Source: Ruminococcus sp. (GTDB lineage: Bacteria; Bacillota; Clostridia; Oscillospirales; Ruminococcaceae). Taken from it: a DNA stretch of 64,000 bases. Positions 9,145-17,108 of the stretch are shown here, piece by piece. Every line of letters begins with the position of its first letter. Positions within the stretch are counted from its first letter, which is position 1. The stretch covers positions 62,001 through 126,000 of the forward strand of contig JAGCWY010000133.1 in assembly GCA_017961625.1 (NCBI GenBank), read 5' to 3'. The translations under genes were made by a program, and so were the position numbers. The notes under the pieces were generated by a model that saw nothing but the letters and a program-made list of their open reading frames with translations, was not told the DNA's origin and did not search any database.

Positions 9145-9741
9145 ATGAATACAAACAATGAATTTTATCAGAATTCAATGATAAACGCTCGTAAGGATAA
9201 CGACGAGTGGAAAAATGCGGCTGGGACTTGTTCTCCTAATCTTATAGAGAAGTCTATCACTGAAAATGGTGATTACTCAGCGAAAACAGACGGTGCAGAC
9301 GGATATTCATGTGTTGGTGTAAATGTAAAGCCTTATTTCAGAAACTTATTTTTATCTACTCCGTATATCACAGGATATGGTCAATCTTTGGATTTTACTT
9401 TACGTGTAACACATGTAATGTATAGAACTGATGGAAATTATCTAGCAAGCACTGATAGTCAATCTCAGATTTGCATGCTTGGGACAAGGGCTAAGAAAAT
9501 CGATATTGCACGTATGCTTCCATCTACAATACTAGTATTCAACCCTGATACTGATTTTGAGGGTTTCACTAGTGATGGAAATCCTGTAACGGTTACAGGC
9601 GCATCTACTGAAAATGCTACTAAAGATGATACTTTTGTAGGTTATGTAACAGGGTCTGTTCCAGGACAACCGCCGTGTGATTCGATATACATAGTTAAGA
9701 AAACAAGCGACCAGTTCCCGTTTATTTGCCGTATAGAATAA
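9145..9741 (+). CDS. Short fibre paralogue with shared anchor
   Basis: A 198-residue protein starting with the same anchor pattern (NNEFYQNSMINARKDNDEW) and the ENGDYSAKTDGADGYS spacer, but with an unrelated C-terminal domain lacking leucine-rich repeats. RBS AAAGGAGTGATAAC. It shows that the anchor is a swappable base for different tip domains. Confidence 0.65.
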   Translation: MNTNNEFYQNSMINARKDNDEWKNAAGTCSPNLIEKSITENGDYSAKTDGADGYSCVGVNVKPYFRNLFLSTPYITGYGQSLDFTLRVTHVMYRTDGNYLASTDSQSQICMLGTRAKKIDIARMLPSTILVFNPDTDFEGFTSDGNPVTVTGASTENATKDDTFVGYVTGSVPGQPPCDSIYIVKKTSDQFPFICRIE

Positions 9742-9746
9742 TACTA

Positions 9747-9778
9747 AAAGCGGAGCAGAAATAAATCCGCTCCGCTTT
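9747..9778 (+). terminator. Hairpin terminator after the fibre cluster
   Basis: AAAGCGGAGC pairs perfectly with GCTCCGCTTT over a 12-base loop. It ends the fibre transcription unit. Confidence 0.75.
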
Positions 9779-9868
9779 AACATATCGCATCTTGAACGAT
9801 ACTCTTTTCATAGCCAAATATATAATAACACATATTCTTGCATTTGTCAAGAGATAGGAGTGATACAG

Positions 9869-10978
9869 TTGAAAAATGTACAAGCCGGAGTTATAACCAA
9901 CATCTTGAATATAATTGCAAAGATATCTGATGACCTGTATGCATGGCTCGATGAGTCCGATGCAAGGGATATCAGAGTTGATAAGGTTGAAAAGGTGGAA
10001 GATGATGAAGCAAAGCAGGCGTTTGATTTTAAAGTCACATTCCTGCAGAATTCGGACGGTACCAAATCGTCACCATATAAGTATAAAATTTCATTGATAC
10101 TGCCTAAATATACTGACCTGTATACAAGAAAATACAAGAAAATGCCTGATATTGATGACCTGCAGAAATTCTATGCTGATGTCGCCTGCGACGTATATGT
10201 AGAACCGCTTACAGAGAACACAGGTAAGACCGCTTACAGAAAAGATGTAAAGGGTAAGGACTTTTGGAAAGTTTCAAGAGAAATGTTCCTTGAACTTATG
10301 GACGAAGATACGAAGCAGGCTTTCGGTATAAAGGGCGCAAGAACAATGAAAGTCCGTCTGCAGCGTATCTGCGGTGCAAAGGAAACATCAGTCAATCTGT
10401 CTGCTATTGTAGCAAACTATGAACTTGTACAGGCTTATGCCGATCTTGACAGTCTGCTTACTTCCGACGAGTTCATGGGTACATTGTCCGACGAACCTCA
10501 GACTTTTCAGATAACCGAAACAGCAGATGATTTTGATATAGTCCCTGCGGATATATCCATAATGGAGCAGGCAGAGTTTGCTCTTAATGGTCTGCTCTGT
10601 GCTGCGGTGCAGTTCCAGATGGATATTCAGATACTTAAATGGTACTGTGCATATAACAGTAAGCTGTTTACTGTAACGGGTAATCTTATGTGGTCTGCTA
10701 ATTCCTGGGTAGACAGGTTCGGTATGTGGTACGTAGAGATGACAGACAGTGTCTGCGATACTTCACAGTGTCATCTTGCCCCTGTTCAGCTCTCTGATGG
10801 CAGTGAAGCCGATGCTGATATCCAGCTCCTAACCGCAGTCGATAATACTATTACAGCATACCTCGAAGTGCTGGAACAGCAGTATATAAACCTGCCGCAT
10901 GATATGCAGCGCGAGGTGGACGGTCTTATCCGTGAGCTGAAGGAGACAAAGGAGATATCTCTGAAACAGGCTATGTGA
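9869..10978 (+). CDS. Unknown protein with possible ferritin-like C-terminal bundle
   Basis: TTG 9869 is preferred, since ATAGGAG lies 9 bases upstream; the in-frame GTG at 9860 overlaps that site. About 369 residues. The N-terminal half (to ~185) is mixed alpha/beta and acidic. The C-terminal ~140 residues look like a helical bundle with FQMDIQILKWYC and WVDRFGMWYVEMTD, faintly like a Dps/ferritin fold, but the iron ligands are not obvious. Function unknown. Confidence 0.5.
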   Translation: MKNVQAGVITNILNIIAKISDDLYAWLDESDARDIRVDKVEKVEDDEAKQAFDFKVTFLQNSDGTKSSPYKYKISLILPKYTDLYTRKYKKMPDIDDLQKFYADVACDVYVEPLTENTGKTAYRKDVKGKDFWKVSREMFLELMDEDTKQAFGIKGARTMKVRLQRICGAKETSVNLSAIVANYELVQAYADLDSLLTSDEFMGTLSDEPQTFQITETADDFDIVPADISIMEQAEFALNGLLCAAVQFQMDIQILKWYCAYNSKLFTVTGNLMWSANSWVDRFGMWYVEMTDSVCDTSQCHLAPVQLSDGSEADADIQLLTAVDNTITAYLEVLEQQYINLPHDMQREVDGLIRELKETKEISLKQAM

Positions 10979-11003
10979 TGTTCTGCTGTTTTATCTGCAC
11001 CCC

Positions 11004-11020
11004 ACCTCGTTATATATATC
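11004..11020 (+). promoter_or_regulatory. Putative late motif (CTCGTT type)
   Basis: ACCTCGTTATATATATC, four bases before a GAGGTGA ribosome binding site. The same block occurs at 13051, 35745 and on the minus strand at 46641-46660, each upstream of a gene start. Upstream it is preceded by CTGCTGTTTTAT, similar to the T-rich run ahead of the other copies. Confidence 0.4.
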
Positions 11021-11036
11021 ATAGAGGTGATGGAAT

Positions 11037-11423
11037 ATGTCACTTGACAAAGACGGTGATTTTCGCAGAATACTTGAAAAGAGTGAGAATCCATATGCAG
11101 ATGTTACCATGGTATTCAGGCAGGCGAGAAAGCTTGCAGATGACCATAATAATGAGATACTGCATTCAAAGGCGATAACTCATATCCTGCACGGCACAGA
11201 ACCGGCTCCGAAAGAGATGAAACGCTCGGAGAGGGAAGCAGAGATCATACGTGATTTTTTCTGCTCGATCGAGGACAAGGAAGTATGTGATGCGGTATAC
11301 GACTCGTATTATGAAGGCAAGCAGAACAGCAACCTTGTATATGTATATAACGGAATTACTGACGAAGCACGGAAAGCAAGGGTACGTATTCTTGTTAAAA
11401 TGCTTATCAGAAAGATAAAATGA
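11037..11423 (+). CDS. Possible RNA polymerase omega-like protein
   Basis: A 128-residue protein. Residues ~17-52 (NPYADVTMVFRQARKLAD, then HSKAITHILHGTEP) recall the omega (RpoZ) pattern in which a helix with RAR is followed by an Ala-rich helix and a G-x-L/I turn. The rest is helical and charged, with no other domain recognised. If real, a phage omega homologue could adapt host RNA polymerase, which fits with the sigma-like gene at 59.2-59.9 kb. The match is by eye and weak; it could be an unrelated helical protein. Confidence 0.4.
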   Translation: MSLDKDGDFRRILEKSENPYADVTMVFRQARKLADDHNNEILHSKAITHILHGTEPAPKEMKRSEREAEIIRDFFCSIEDKEVCDAVYDSYYEGKQNSNLVYVYNGITDEARKARVRILVKMLIRKIK

Positions 11424-11438
11424 ATGGAGGAAAGAATT

Positions 11439-11852
11439 TTGGCTAAGAAGAAAAAGACCGTTGCGGCTGTTGAGACCAAACCTGAGGAGCAGGCTGAGCT
11501 TGTAGCAGAAGAAGTGAAAGGCGAAGCACTCCCGGAAATAACAGAAGAAACCAAAGATGAAATAAAGGAAGCTCCTGCTGAGGAGCCGGCAAAGGAAGAA
11601 CCAAAACCGAAGCGCAGCCGTAAAAAGGCAGAGCCTGCTGCCGCTGAGCCTAAGACAGGTCCGCTTGTAATAAACGGCACCGCATGGCTCTATCCCACGT
11701 CTGTGGCTAATAAGACTATAAAGACCATTACCGGTGAGGTATATCCCTGGGGTGACGAAGTTACAGGTCGAATACCCGTAACAAAGGAAGCTGAGGGAGC
11801 AGGCGATATAAAGCAGCTTCTCGGCTGGGTGGACAAGGGAGATATAAAGTAA
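11439..11852 (+). CDS. Lys/Glu-rich protein with C-terminal SH3-like domain
   Basis: TTG 11439 is chosen because GGAGG (11427-11431) is correctly spaced; the ATG at 11424 would overlap it. About 137 residues. Residues 1-70 are a low-complexity Glu/Lys/Pro/Ala arm beginning LAKKKKTVAAVE; residues ~72-137 (INGTAWLYPTSV...LLGWVDKGDIK) look like a bacterial SH3 domain. Since SH3 domains in phages bind cell wall, and the endolysin lies two genes on, a role in wall binding or lysis is possible. Confidence 0.55.
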   Translation: MAKKKKTVAAVETKPEEQAELVAEEVKGEALPEITEETKDEIKEAPAEEPAKEEPKPKRSRKKAEPAAAEPKTGPLVINGTAWLYPTSVANKTIKTITGEVYPWGDEVTGRIPVTKEAEGAGDIKQLLGWVDKGDIK

Positions 11853-11868
11853 ACGGCAGGTGATCTGA

Positions 11869-11961
11869 ATGGTTGACGAAAAAGAAGTTACCGTCATCGG
11901 TGAAGCGACCGAAGCGGAACTGTCATTCGGCAGAGGTGATGACGAAGAAGAGGAGGGCTGA
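11869..11961 (+). CDS. 30-residue acidic peptide
   Basis: A short ORF starting MVDEKEVTVIG and ending GDDEEEEG. GGCAGGTGATCTGA precedes the ATG. Its last codons form the AGGAGGG ribosome binding site of the endolysin, so it may serve as a leader coupling lysin translation. Coding status is uncertain. Confidence 0.4.
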   Translation: MVDEKEVTVIGEATEAELSFGRGDDEEEEG

Positions 11962-11964
11962 TGT

Positions 11965-12894
11965 ATGGCTTATACGAATTCTTCACTGGTAGCATATACA
12001 AGGATTTCCCCTAACAGGAACTCCCCGAGAAATCAATCTATCACAAAAATAACGATACATCATATGGCAGGTATAATGTCGGTAGAAGATTTCGGCAGCC
12101 TTGTGGCTAACTCCGCAAGGCAGATGTCTGCCAACTATGCCATAGGCAATGACGGACGTATAGGTTTGTTCTGCCCTGAATGCGATCGCTCATGGTGTTC
12201 ATCGTCCGCATGGAACGACAACAGGGCTGTAACTATCGAGGTGTCCAACAGCGCCTATGGTGATGCCTCAGGGTGGCCTGTGGGCGAAGCAGCGTACAAC
12301 TCACTCATAAAGCTGTGCGTTGATATCTGTAAGAGAAACGACATAAAAGAGCTCAAATTCACGGGTGATCCGAGCGGTTCTCTTACATACCACTATATGT
12401 TCGCTGCAACAGCCTGTCCAGGACCGTGGATAAAGGCAAGAACACAGGAGATATGCAGCAGGGTGAACGCTCAGCTGAAAACGACAGAGACTCCTGCTCC
12501 TGTTAAATTTCAGAAAGGTGACCTTGTAAGGATAAGAGAGGGTGCAACATACTACGGCGGCAGCTCCATACCTGCGTGGGTAAAGAACGAGCAATGGTAT
12601 ATCGACTCTATCATCGGCGACAGGGCTGTTCTCGGTAAGAACGTAAATGGTGACAGGAATATTCAGTCACCGATAAACACCTCAAATCTTATCATGGTGA
12701 AATCCGTGTCAGCGAAGCCGGCTGCTCCGGCAGGTAAGCTCATAAGGCTCACACAGGGGACACCCATATATGACGGAGCAGGCGGAAAGCAGATATCATC
12801 TGTGGCTATAACTACTGACTATACTATTGTAGAGGAAAAGACTGTCAAGTACGGTAAACTTAAATCCGGGGTAGGCTGGGTAAAGCTTGACTGA
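11965..12894 (+). CDS. Endolysin: N-acetylmuramoyl-L-alanine amidase with SH3-like C-terminus
   Basis: 309 residues. The Amidase_2 domain spans ~10-170 with zinc ligands H33 (IHHMAG), H143 (TYHYMFAATACPG) and C151, and the glutamate E92 in TIEVSN. It cleaves the bond between muramic acid and the stem peptide. Residues ~175-235 and ~245-309 look like two SH3-type wall-binding domains (FQKGDLVRIREGATYYGGS; IRLTQGTPIYDGAGG). No signal peptide, so release depends on a holin; a candidate is encoded far away at 52.5 kb. RBS AGGAGGG. A terminator follows. Confidence 0.9.
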   Translation: MAYTNSSLVAYTRISPNRNSPRNQSITKITIHHMAGIMSVEDFGSLVANSARQMSANYAIGNDGRIGLFCPECDRSWCSSSAWNDNRAVTIEVSNSAYGDASGWPVGEAAYNSLIKLCVDICKRNDIKELKFTGDPSGSLTYHYMFAATACPGPWIKARTQEICSRVNAQLKTTETPAPVKFQKGDLVRIREGATYYGGSSIPAWVKNEQWYIDSIIGDRAVLGKNVNGDRNIQSPINTSNLIMVKSVSAKPAAPAGKLIRLTQGTPIYDGAGGKQISSVAITTDYTIVEEKTVKYGKLKSGVGWVKLD

Positions 12895-13007
12895 AAAGTA
12901 GACTGAGTAGGCAGTTTACAAATATATGACATATGTACAAAATGTGTTTTCCCTTAACCTCTGTTTATTATTCAATGTGATGAAAATTCTGATATGGTAC
13001 CCAAAAT

Positions 13008-13041
13008 GCGGCAGACAGCCTACTATGTCTGCCGCTTTTTT
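13008..13041 (+). terminator. Strong rho-independent terminator
   Basis: GCGGCAGACA pairs with TGTCTGCCGC over an 8-base loop, followed by six T. It ends the lysin operon. The late-type motif at 13051 begins ten bases later. An open frame starting at 12926 runs through it, which argues that the next gene starts at 13115. Confidence 0.9.
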
Positions 13042-13050
13042 ATTTTCCAC

Positions 13051-13066
13051 CCTCGTTATAGTTATC
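13051..13066 (+). promoter_or_regulatory. Putative late motif (CTCGTT type)
   Basis: CCTCGTTATAGTTATC just downstream of a T-rich terminator tail, 49 bases before the ATG of the next gene. Confidence 0.4.
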
Positions 13067-13114
13067 GGAGGTATAAGTGATATATCTTTGCAGAACTATT
13101 TTAAGGAGAAGCAC

Positions 13115-13342
13115 ATGACACGATTAGAGATTTTAGCCGCATTCGATATTATGGCTACGAGCCTGCTCCTTATCTGGGGCACAGCTGCGCTCATATCCGA
13201 AGCAAGACAGAGAGTTCGCGGACGAAAAGAACTGAAAGCTGAGACTGCTGCGGCGAAAAAAGCAAAAAGCCAATATATCCGGGCATTGAAATGGTATAAC
13301 CGGGAAATGCTCTGGGAAGAAGTCAGGAGGGATTTGTTATGA
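13115..13342 (+). CDS. Small membrane protein
   Basis: 75 residues starting at ATG 13115, behind TTAAGGAG. Residues ~5-27 (EILAAFDIMATSLLLIWGTAAL) form one hydrophobic helix, followed by a basic, helical cytoplasmic tail. Being just after the endolysin, it could be a lysis accessory (spanin-, pinholin- or antiholin-like), but no family is recognised. Its last codons overlap the next gene by 4 bases (ATGA). Confidence 0.6.
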   Translation: MTRLEILAAFDIMATSLLLIWGTAALISEARQRVRGRKELKAETAAAKKAKSQYIRALKWYNREMLWEEVRRDLL

Positions 13343-13611
13343 CAAAGGCACAGATACTGGAAGTATTCAGCATGGTCCTGACGGCAGGGAGTTCGGACAC
13401 CTACTCCGTGTCCATTGATTACGATACAGAGTTCGGGTATCTTGATATATGGTTCTGGCAAAGCCTGACCCGAGAGAACGTAGATATGGTACGTCATGTA
13501 TCCAACCGCAGGCAGAATTATGAGGAGATACTTAAATTTGTAAAGGACTGCGTGATCCTTATAGTCGCCGACAGGGCAGAGCAAAAGGTGAAAGACAATG
13601 AAAGCAAATGA
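13339..13611 (+). CDS. Unknown small protein
   Basis: 90 residues, mixed alpha/beta, no recognised domain. Starts on the ATGA overlap with the preceding gene and has AGGAGG upstream. Part of a three-gene set leading to the SNF2 helicase. Confidence 0.6.
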   Translation: MTKAQILEVFSMVLTAGSSDTYSVSIDYDTEFGYLDIWFWQSLTRENVDMVRHVSNRRQNYEEILKFVKDCVILIVADRAEQKVKDNESK

Positions 13612-13629
13612 TTATTCCGAGGTGTTGTT

Positions 13630-14007
13630 ATGGAAGATATGATCTACAGACGGACTATCCATGCAAGGCATTGCCTTGAAGCAAGCTGCTACCGCGGCTT
13701 TGAGTACAAAGTGGCTTCCGTGGGAGCATGGCCTTGTGCGTATATACGTATACCCGAGAACCACCCATACTTCAATAAATACTATTTTGAGATAGATGTA
13801 AAGTGCCATAGTAAGATAGACTTTACAGGTGACCTTGTGTCCATGGACGGCGTGCCCGTTGAGGGCTTCTGGATAGGATGGCGGTATAATGCTCCCGGTG
13901 ACTTCTCGGGACTTGACCCTGAAAAGGGCGGACAGTACCATAATACCATGGATATAGTATGCGAATGCATCGACATTATCAATCAGCTGATAGAAAGAGG
14001 AAAATAA
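13630..14007 (+). CDS. Conserved Firmicute-phage protein of unknown function
   Basis: 125 residues. It has the layout of a small family widespread in Firmicute phages and mobile elements, with a Tyr/Gly-rich core, a GFWIGWRYNAPGD segment and a Cys-containing C-terminal helix (MDIVCECIDIINQL). Function unknown. RBS GAGGTG at 13619. It ends two bases before the helicase gene. Confidence 0.55.
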   Translation: MEDMIYRRTIHARHCLEASCYRGFEYKVASVGAWPCAYIRIPENHPYFNKYYFEIDVKCHSKIDFTGDLVSMDGVPVEGFWIGWRYNAPGDFSGLDPEKGGQYHNTMDIVCECIDIINQLIERGK

Positions 14008-14008
14008 A

Positions 14009-16303
14009 ATGATATCTGTTGTCCAGCAGGGTGATATATATGAAGTACGCTTCCGTTACGACCCACAGTTCATAGCTCTGATAAAAAGAGTGCCCGGCAG
14101 GAAATACATTCCCGACGGAAAATACTGGACTATACCGAAGACACATCTCGGGTGGCTCATGAAAGCTGTAACGGGTACAGTCTATCAGAACCGGCTCCGT
14201 ATAGTTTCCGATGAATATATCGGAGAAAATGCAACGCTCGATTCTACAACGAATATCCCGGATATAGACATATCAGATGTGGACAGATATGTTGTAAAAG
14301 GCAGCTCCCTGTATGAACACCAGGTGGATTTCCTTAAATATGCCAAGGCAAAGGAAAAGAACGGTTTCATACTTGCAGATGACATGGGCTGCATTTCAGG
14401 CGATGCCATAGTGTCTATACGCAGAGGTCCGTCGAACGAAGTGCTTTCGCTCGCAAGGCTCTGGCGGAGATTCCATAATCCCAGATGTTCCCGTTCCATA
14501 TATATGGTACGTGCCTGCGACCCGGTGACACATGAGATAGTATTTGAGCCTATACGTGATGTTCTTATCTCCGGTATGAAAGAAGTCTATGAGCTTGAAC
14601 TCGAAAGCGGCGTAAGGCTGAGGCTGACAGGGGACCATGAGGTACTGACTACAAGAGGCTTTGTTCCTGCCCGTGAGATCCGCTGCTATAACAGCATTGA
14701 GACTACCCCCGACTATATCTGCATAGACGGACAGAGCAAGTGCAGATACTGTCGCGCTCTCCGCCTTACGTATGCAGGTACCGAAATGACTTATGATATA
14801 AAGCTGGCAGGTCCGCATCATAATTTTCTTGTAAACGATATATTTGTGCATAACTGCGGCAAGACCCTTGAAGTCATCAACTATGCTCTTTATCAGAGGA
14901 AACGCTATGGCTATAAGCACTGCCTGATAATCACCTGCATCAACGCAGCCAAGTATGCATGGCAGGAAGATATTGCCAGGCACACCAACGGAAAGGAGCA
15001 GGCATATATCCTCGGCTCACGTAAGCTTGTCAGGGGCAAGAAAAAAGGGCAGATACGGTATAACGGCGATGGTATGAACAAGGTAAAGGACCTGCTTCAA
15101 GGTACGATGTACGGAGAAAAAGGCGGAGACAAACTGCCGTTCTTCTTGATAGTCAATATCGAAGCTATCGGCAGAGTAAAAACCCTGAACCGCAAATATA
15201 TCCTTGCGGAGACCATAGTGAAGCAGATACAGAGCGGTGATATCCCCATGATAGCTATCGACGAATGTCATAAGAATATGTCACCTACATCGTTGCAGGG
15301 CAAGATAATGCTCAGGATACATAAGGCGACCGGGCGGAAGGCTCAGTGGATCCCCATGACCGGAACACCGATACGAAATAAGCCTACTGATGTATACGCT
15401 CCGCTCAAACTTGTGAACGGGCATGAGTTCTCAAGCTTCCGTCAGTGGTCCAATGAGTTCTGCGTATACGGTGATTACGGCTCTGATAAGCTGACATACA
15501 GGAATATCCCTCTGCTCAAGGAAATGCTGCAAAAGAACATGATAAGGCGCACGACCGAGGAAGTTCTCGATCTGCCGCCAAGGATATATTTCAATGAGTA
15601 TGTGGAGAATACCAGGTATCAGCAGACTCTTGCCCTGAGTGTCGCCGAGGAAATGGAAGAAAAACGCAGTGAGATAATGGATTCGATGAATCCTCTGACA
15701 GCATTCCTGCGCCTGCGTCAGGTGAACGGCTCTCCCGAGGTCGTTGACGAGCATCTTGAAGTCAATGAAAAATACCCTGCAAAGAACGCCAAACTGCAGA
15801 GGCTCTTTGAGATAGTAGAGGATACCGTAGCAAGAGGGGAGAAGATAGTCATATTTTCCAACTGGGCAGTGCCGCTCAGGAACATATACCGTTTCCTCGG
15901 TAAGAAATACAAGGTATGCTGTTATGTGGGCTCCATGAAAGAAGAAGACCGTGAGAAACATAAAAAGGTATTTATCAATAATCCCGAGTATAAGATAATG
16001 CTCGGCACTATTGCCGTGCTCGGTGCTTCGGTCACACTGACTGTGGCAAATAACGTGCTGTTTTTTGACGAGTGCTGGACTCCTTCAGATAAGGAGCAGG
16101 CTATAAAGAGGTGCAACCGTATCGGCAGCACTAAGCCGCTCAATGTCTTTACCCTTATGTCCAAGGACACCGTAGATGAAAGAGTACACAGGATACTCGA
16201 AGATAAGGACTGCATGGCTAAATACATAGTAGACGACCAGCTCGATCTGAAAAAGAACCCGGAACTTTTTGACTACCTGCTCGGACTAAAAGAAAATCTT
16301 TGA
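14009..16303 (+). CDS. SNF2-family helicase with HARP-like domain, split by a mini-intein
   Basis: 764 residues before splicing, 609 after. Residues ~10-55 (RYDPQFIALIKRVPGRKY...YWTIPKTHLGWL) match the HARP module of SMARCAL1-type annealing helicases. The SF2 core follows: EHQVDFLKYA (Q-motif region), Walker A DDMG-CGKT interrupted by the intein, Walker B IDECHK, MTGTPIRN (motif III), and the C-terminal lobe with LGTIAVLGASVTLTVANN and QAIKRCNRIGS (motifs V and VI). Such enzymes rewind or remodel branched DNA. Activity requires intein removal, because the ATP-binding loop is otherwise broken. RBS AAGAGGA. An early-type promoter lies just after the gene. Confidence 0.9.
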   Translation: MISVVQQGDIYEVRFRYDPQFIALIKRVPGRKYIPDGKYWTIPKTHLGWLMKAVTGTVYQNRLRIVSDEYIGENATLDSTTNIPDIDISDVDRYVVKGSSLYEHQVDFLKYAKAKEKNGFILADDMGCISGDAIVSIRRGPSNEVLSLARLWRRFHNPRCSRSIYMVRACDPVTHEIVFEPIRDVLISGMKEVYELELESGVRLRLTGDHEVLTTRGFVPAREIRCYNSIETTPDYICIDGQSKCRYCRALRLTYAGTEMTYDIKLAGPHHNFLVNDIFVHNCGKTLEVINYALYQRKRYGYKHCLIITCINAAKYAWQEDIARHTNGKEQAYILGSRKLVRGKKKGQIRYNGDGMNKVKDLLQGTMYGEKGGDKLPFFLIVNIEAIGRVKTLNRKYILAETIVKQIQSGDIPMIAIDECHKNMSPTSLQGKIMLRIHKATGRKAQWIPMTGTPIRNKPTDVYAPLKLVNGHEFSSFRQWSNEFCVYGDYGSDKLTYRNIPLLKEMLQKNMIRRTTEEVLDLPPRIYFNEYVENTRYQQTLALSVAEEMEEKRSEIMDSMNPLTAFLRLRQVNGSPEVVDEHLEVNEKYPAKNAKLQRLFEIVEDTVARGEKIVIFSNWAVPLRNIYRFLGKKYKVCCYVGSMKEEDREKHKKVFINNPEYKIMLGTIAVLGASVTLTVANNVLFFDECWTPSDKEQAIKRCNRIGSTKPLNVFTLMSKDTVDERVHRILEDKDCMAKYIVDDQLDLKKNPELFDYLLGLKENL
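14390..14854 (+). mobile_element. Mini-intein (155 residues) in the Walker A loop
   Basis: Begins with Cys (CISGDAIVSI, splicing block A) right after DDMG and ends with His-Asn (FVHN, block G) right before the extein Cys of CGKT. Block B is LTGDHEVLTTRGFVPAREI and block F is TYDIKLAGPHHNFLVND. No LAGLIDADG or HNH endonuclease fits in the ~155 residues, so it is a Hint-only mini-intein that can splice but not home. Excision restores DDMGCGKT. The insertion point, a conserved ATP-binding loop, is typical for inteins. Confidence 0.92.
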
Positions 16304-16320
16304 AACATATACAAAACCGC

Positions 16321-16349
16321 TTGACAAACACATGGTGACATGATATAAT
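16321..16349 (+). promoter_or_regulatory. Early promoter with conserved spacer
   Basis: TTGACA (16321-16326), 17-base spacer, TATAAT (16344-16349). The spacer ends ACATGGTGACATGA, nearly identical to the promoters at 29099, 37854 and 42063. It lies 47 bases upstream of the next gene. Consensus -35/-10 means host sigma-A polymerase should read it; the invariant spacer suggests a bound regulator. Confidence 0.88.
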
Positions 16350-16395
16350 ACAGTAAAGGATATATTAAACCATTTCCATTTAAGGAGGAGTATAT

Positions 16396-16821
16396 ATGAC
16401 AAACTGTGCAGATATCAGAAAAATCTCACTTAATGACAACAGGTGTGTAAAGGATCAGCTCTGCTATGAGGGCGTTTTGTTCAACAGTGCTGCGTTCGTT
16501 ATGGATCTTGTCCTCAATAAGGACGAAATGGATAACCGTGATTACCTCGATGCTCTGAGCGACAGCTTCTATGAGACCGTGGAGCAGGTCGTTAAAACTA
16601 ACAATGTCAGCGTTCCTCACGGTTACCACACCGACTTTTCAATAGAGCTCGACGAGTTCCTCTGTATGCTTGCAGAGCTTGAAGATGACCATATCACTCT
16701 CGTGGCGGTCCTCACATACGACCGTTTTGCGAACTACTATGTGGAGTTCCGTACCTGCAACGGCGAAGATGTCCTGCTTAGTGCAAAGATAAATATCCGC
16801 AATAGACCTTTGGAGTGGTAA
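16396..16821 (+). CDS. Unknown early protein
   Basis: 141 residues, acidic, soluble, with four cysteines (NCAD, DQLCYEG, EFLCML, RTCNG). First gene behind a strong early promoter, with AAGGAGGAG as RBS. No domain recognised. First-in-operon early phage genes often act on the host, but nothing in the sequence shows this. Confidence 0.6.
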   Translation: MTNCADIRKISLNDNRCVKDQLCYEGVLFNSAAFVMDLVLNKDEMDNRDYLDALSDSFYETVEQVVKTNNVSVPHGYHTDFSIELDEFLCMLAELEDDHITLVAVLTYDRFANYYVEFRTCNGEDVLLSAKINIRNRPLEW

Positions 16822-16822
16822 T

Positions 16823-17104
16823 ATGGAATATAACGACAGATTTTACAGGTATGTCCCCGAGGGCAATGGTATATCAAGGAAGACAGTCGATACGGACGGT
16901 ATCGGCGACTGGGCGGATAGCATAGACGGAGTTATCGCTGTTCTTGCTGATGGACAGAAAGGGATGATAGATACTATCAGTTCTATGTGGAAGTATATCA
17001 AAGACATGACAGATGCGGTAAGTATGCTTAACAGTATCAACAAAGGGCTCGTTGACAAGGTCGGCGAGCTCGAAACTGAAATAAAGAAGCTGAAAGGGGA
17101 GTGA
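16823..17104 (+). CDS. Small coiled-coil protein
   Basis: 93 residues. An N-terminal 30-residue beta-like part is followed by a long helix (residues ~35-93) ending in a Leu/Glu/Lys heptad coil (LVDKVGELETEIKKLKGE). Probably oligomeric. Same operon as its neighbours, one base after the preceding stop. Confidence 0.6.
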   Translation: MEYNDRFYRYVPEGNGISRKTVDTDGIGDWADSIDGVIAVLADGQKGMIDTISSMWKYIKDMTDAVSMLNSINKGLVDKVGELETEIKKLKGE

Positions 17105-17108
17105 GCCT

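Noticed and set aside
9792..9826. TTGAAC and TATAAT upstream of the 9869 gene as a promoter
   Set aside because: The spacer is 23 bases, too long for sigma-A.
12926..13114. N-terminal extension of the small membrane protein
   Set aside because: A strong terminator lies inside it and no RBS precedes it; ATG 13115 has TTAAGGAG.
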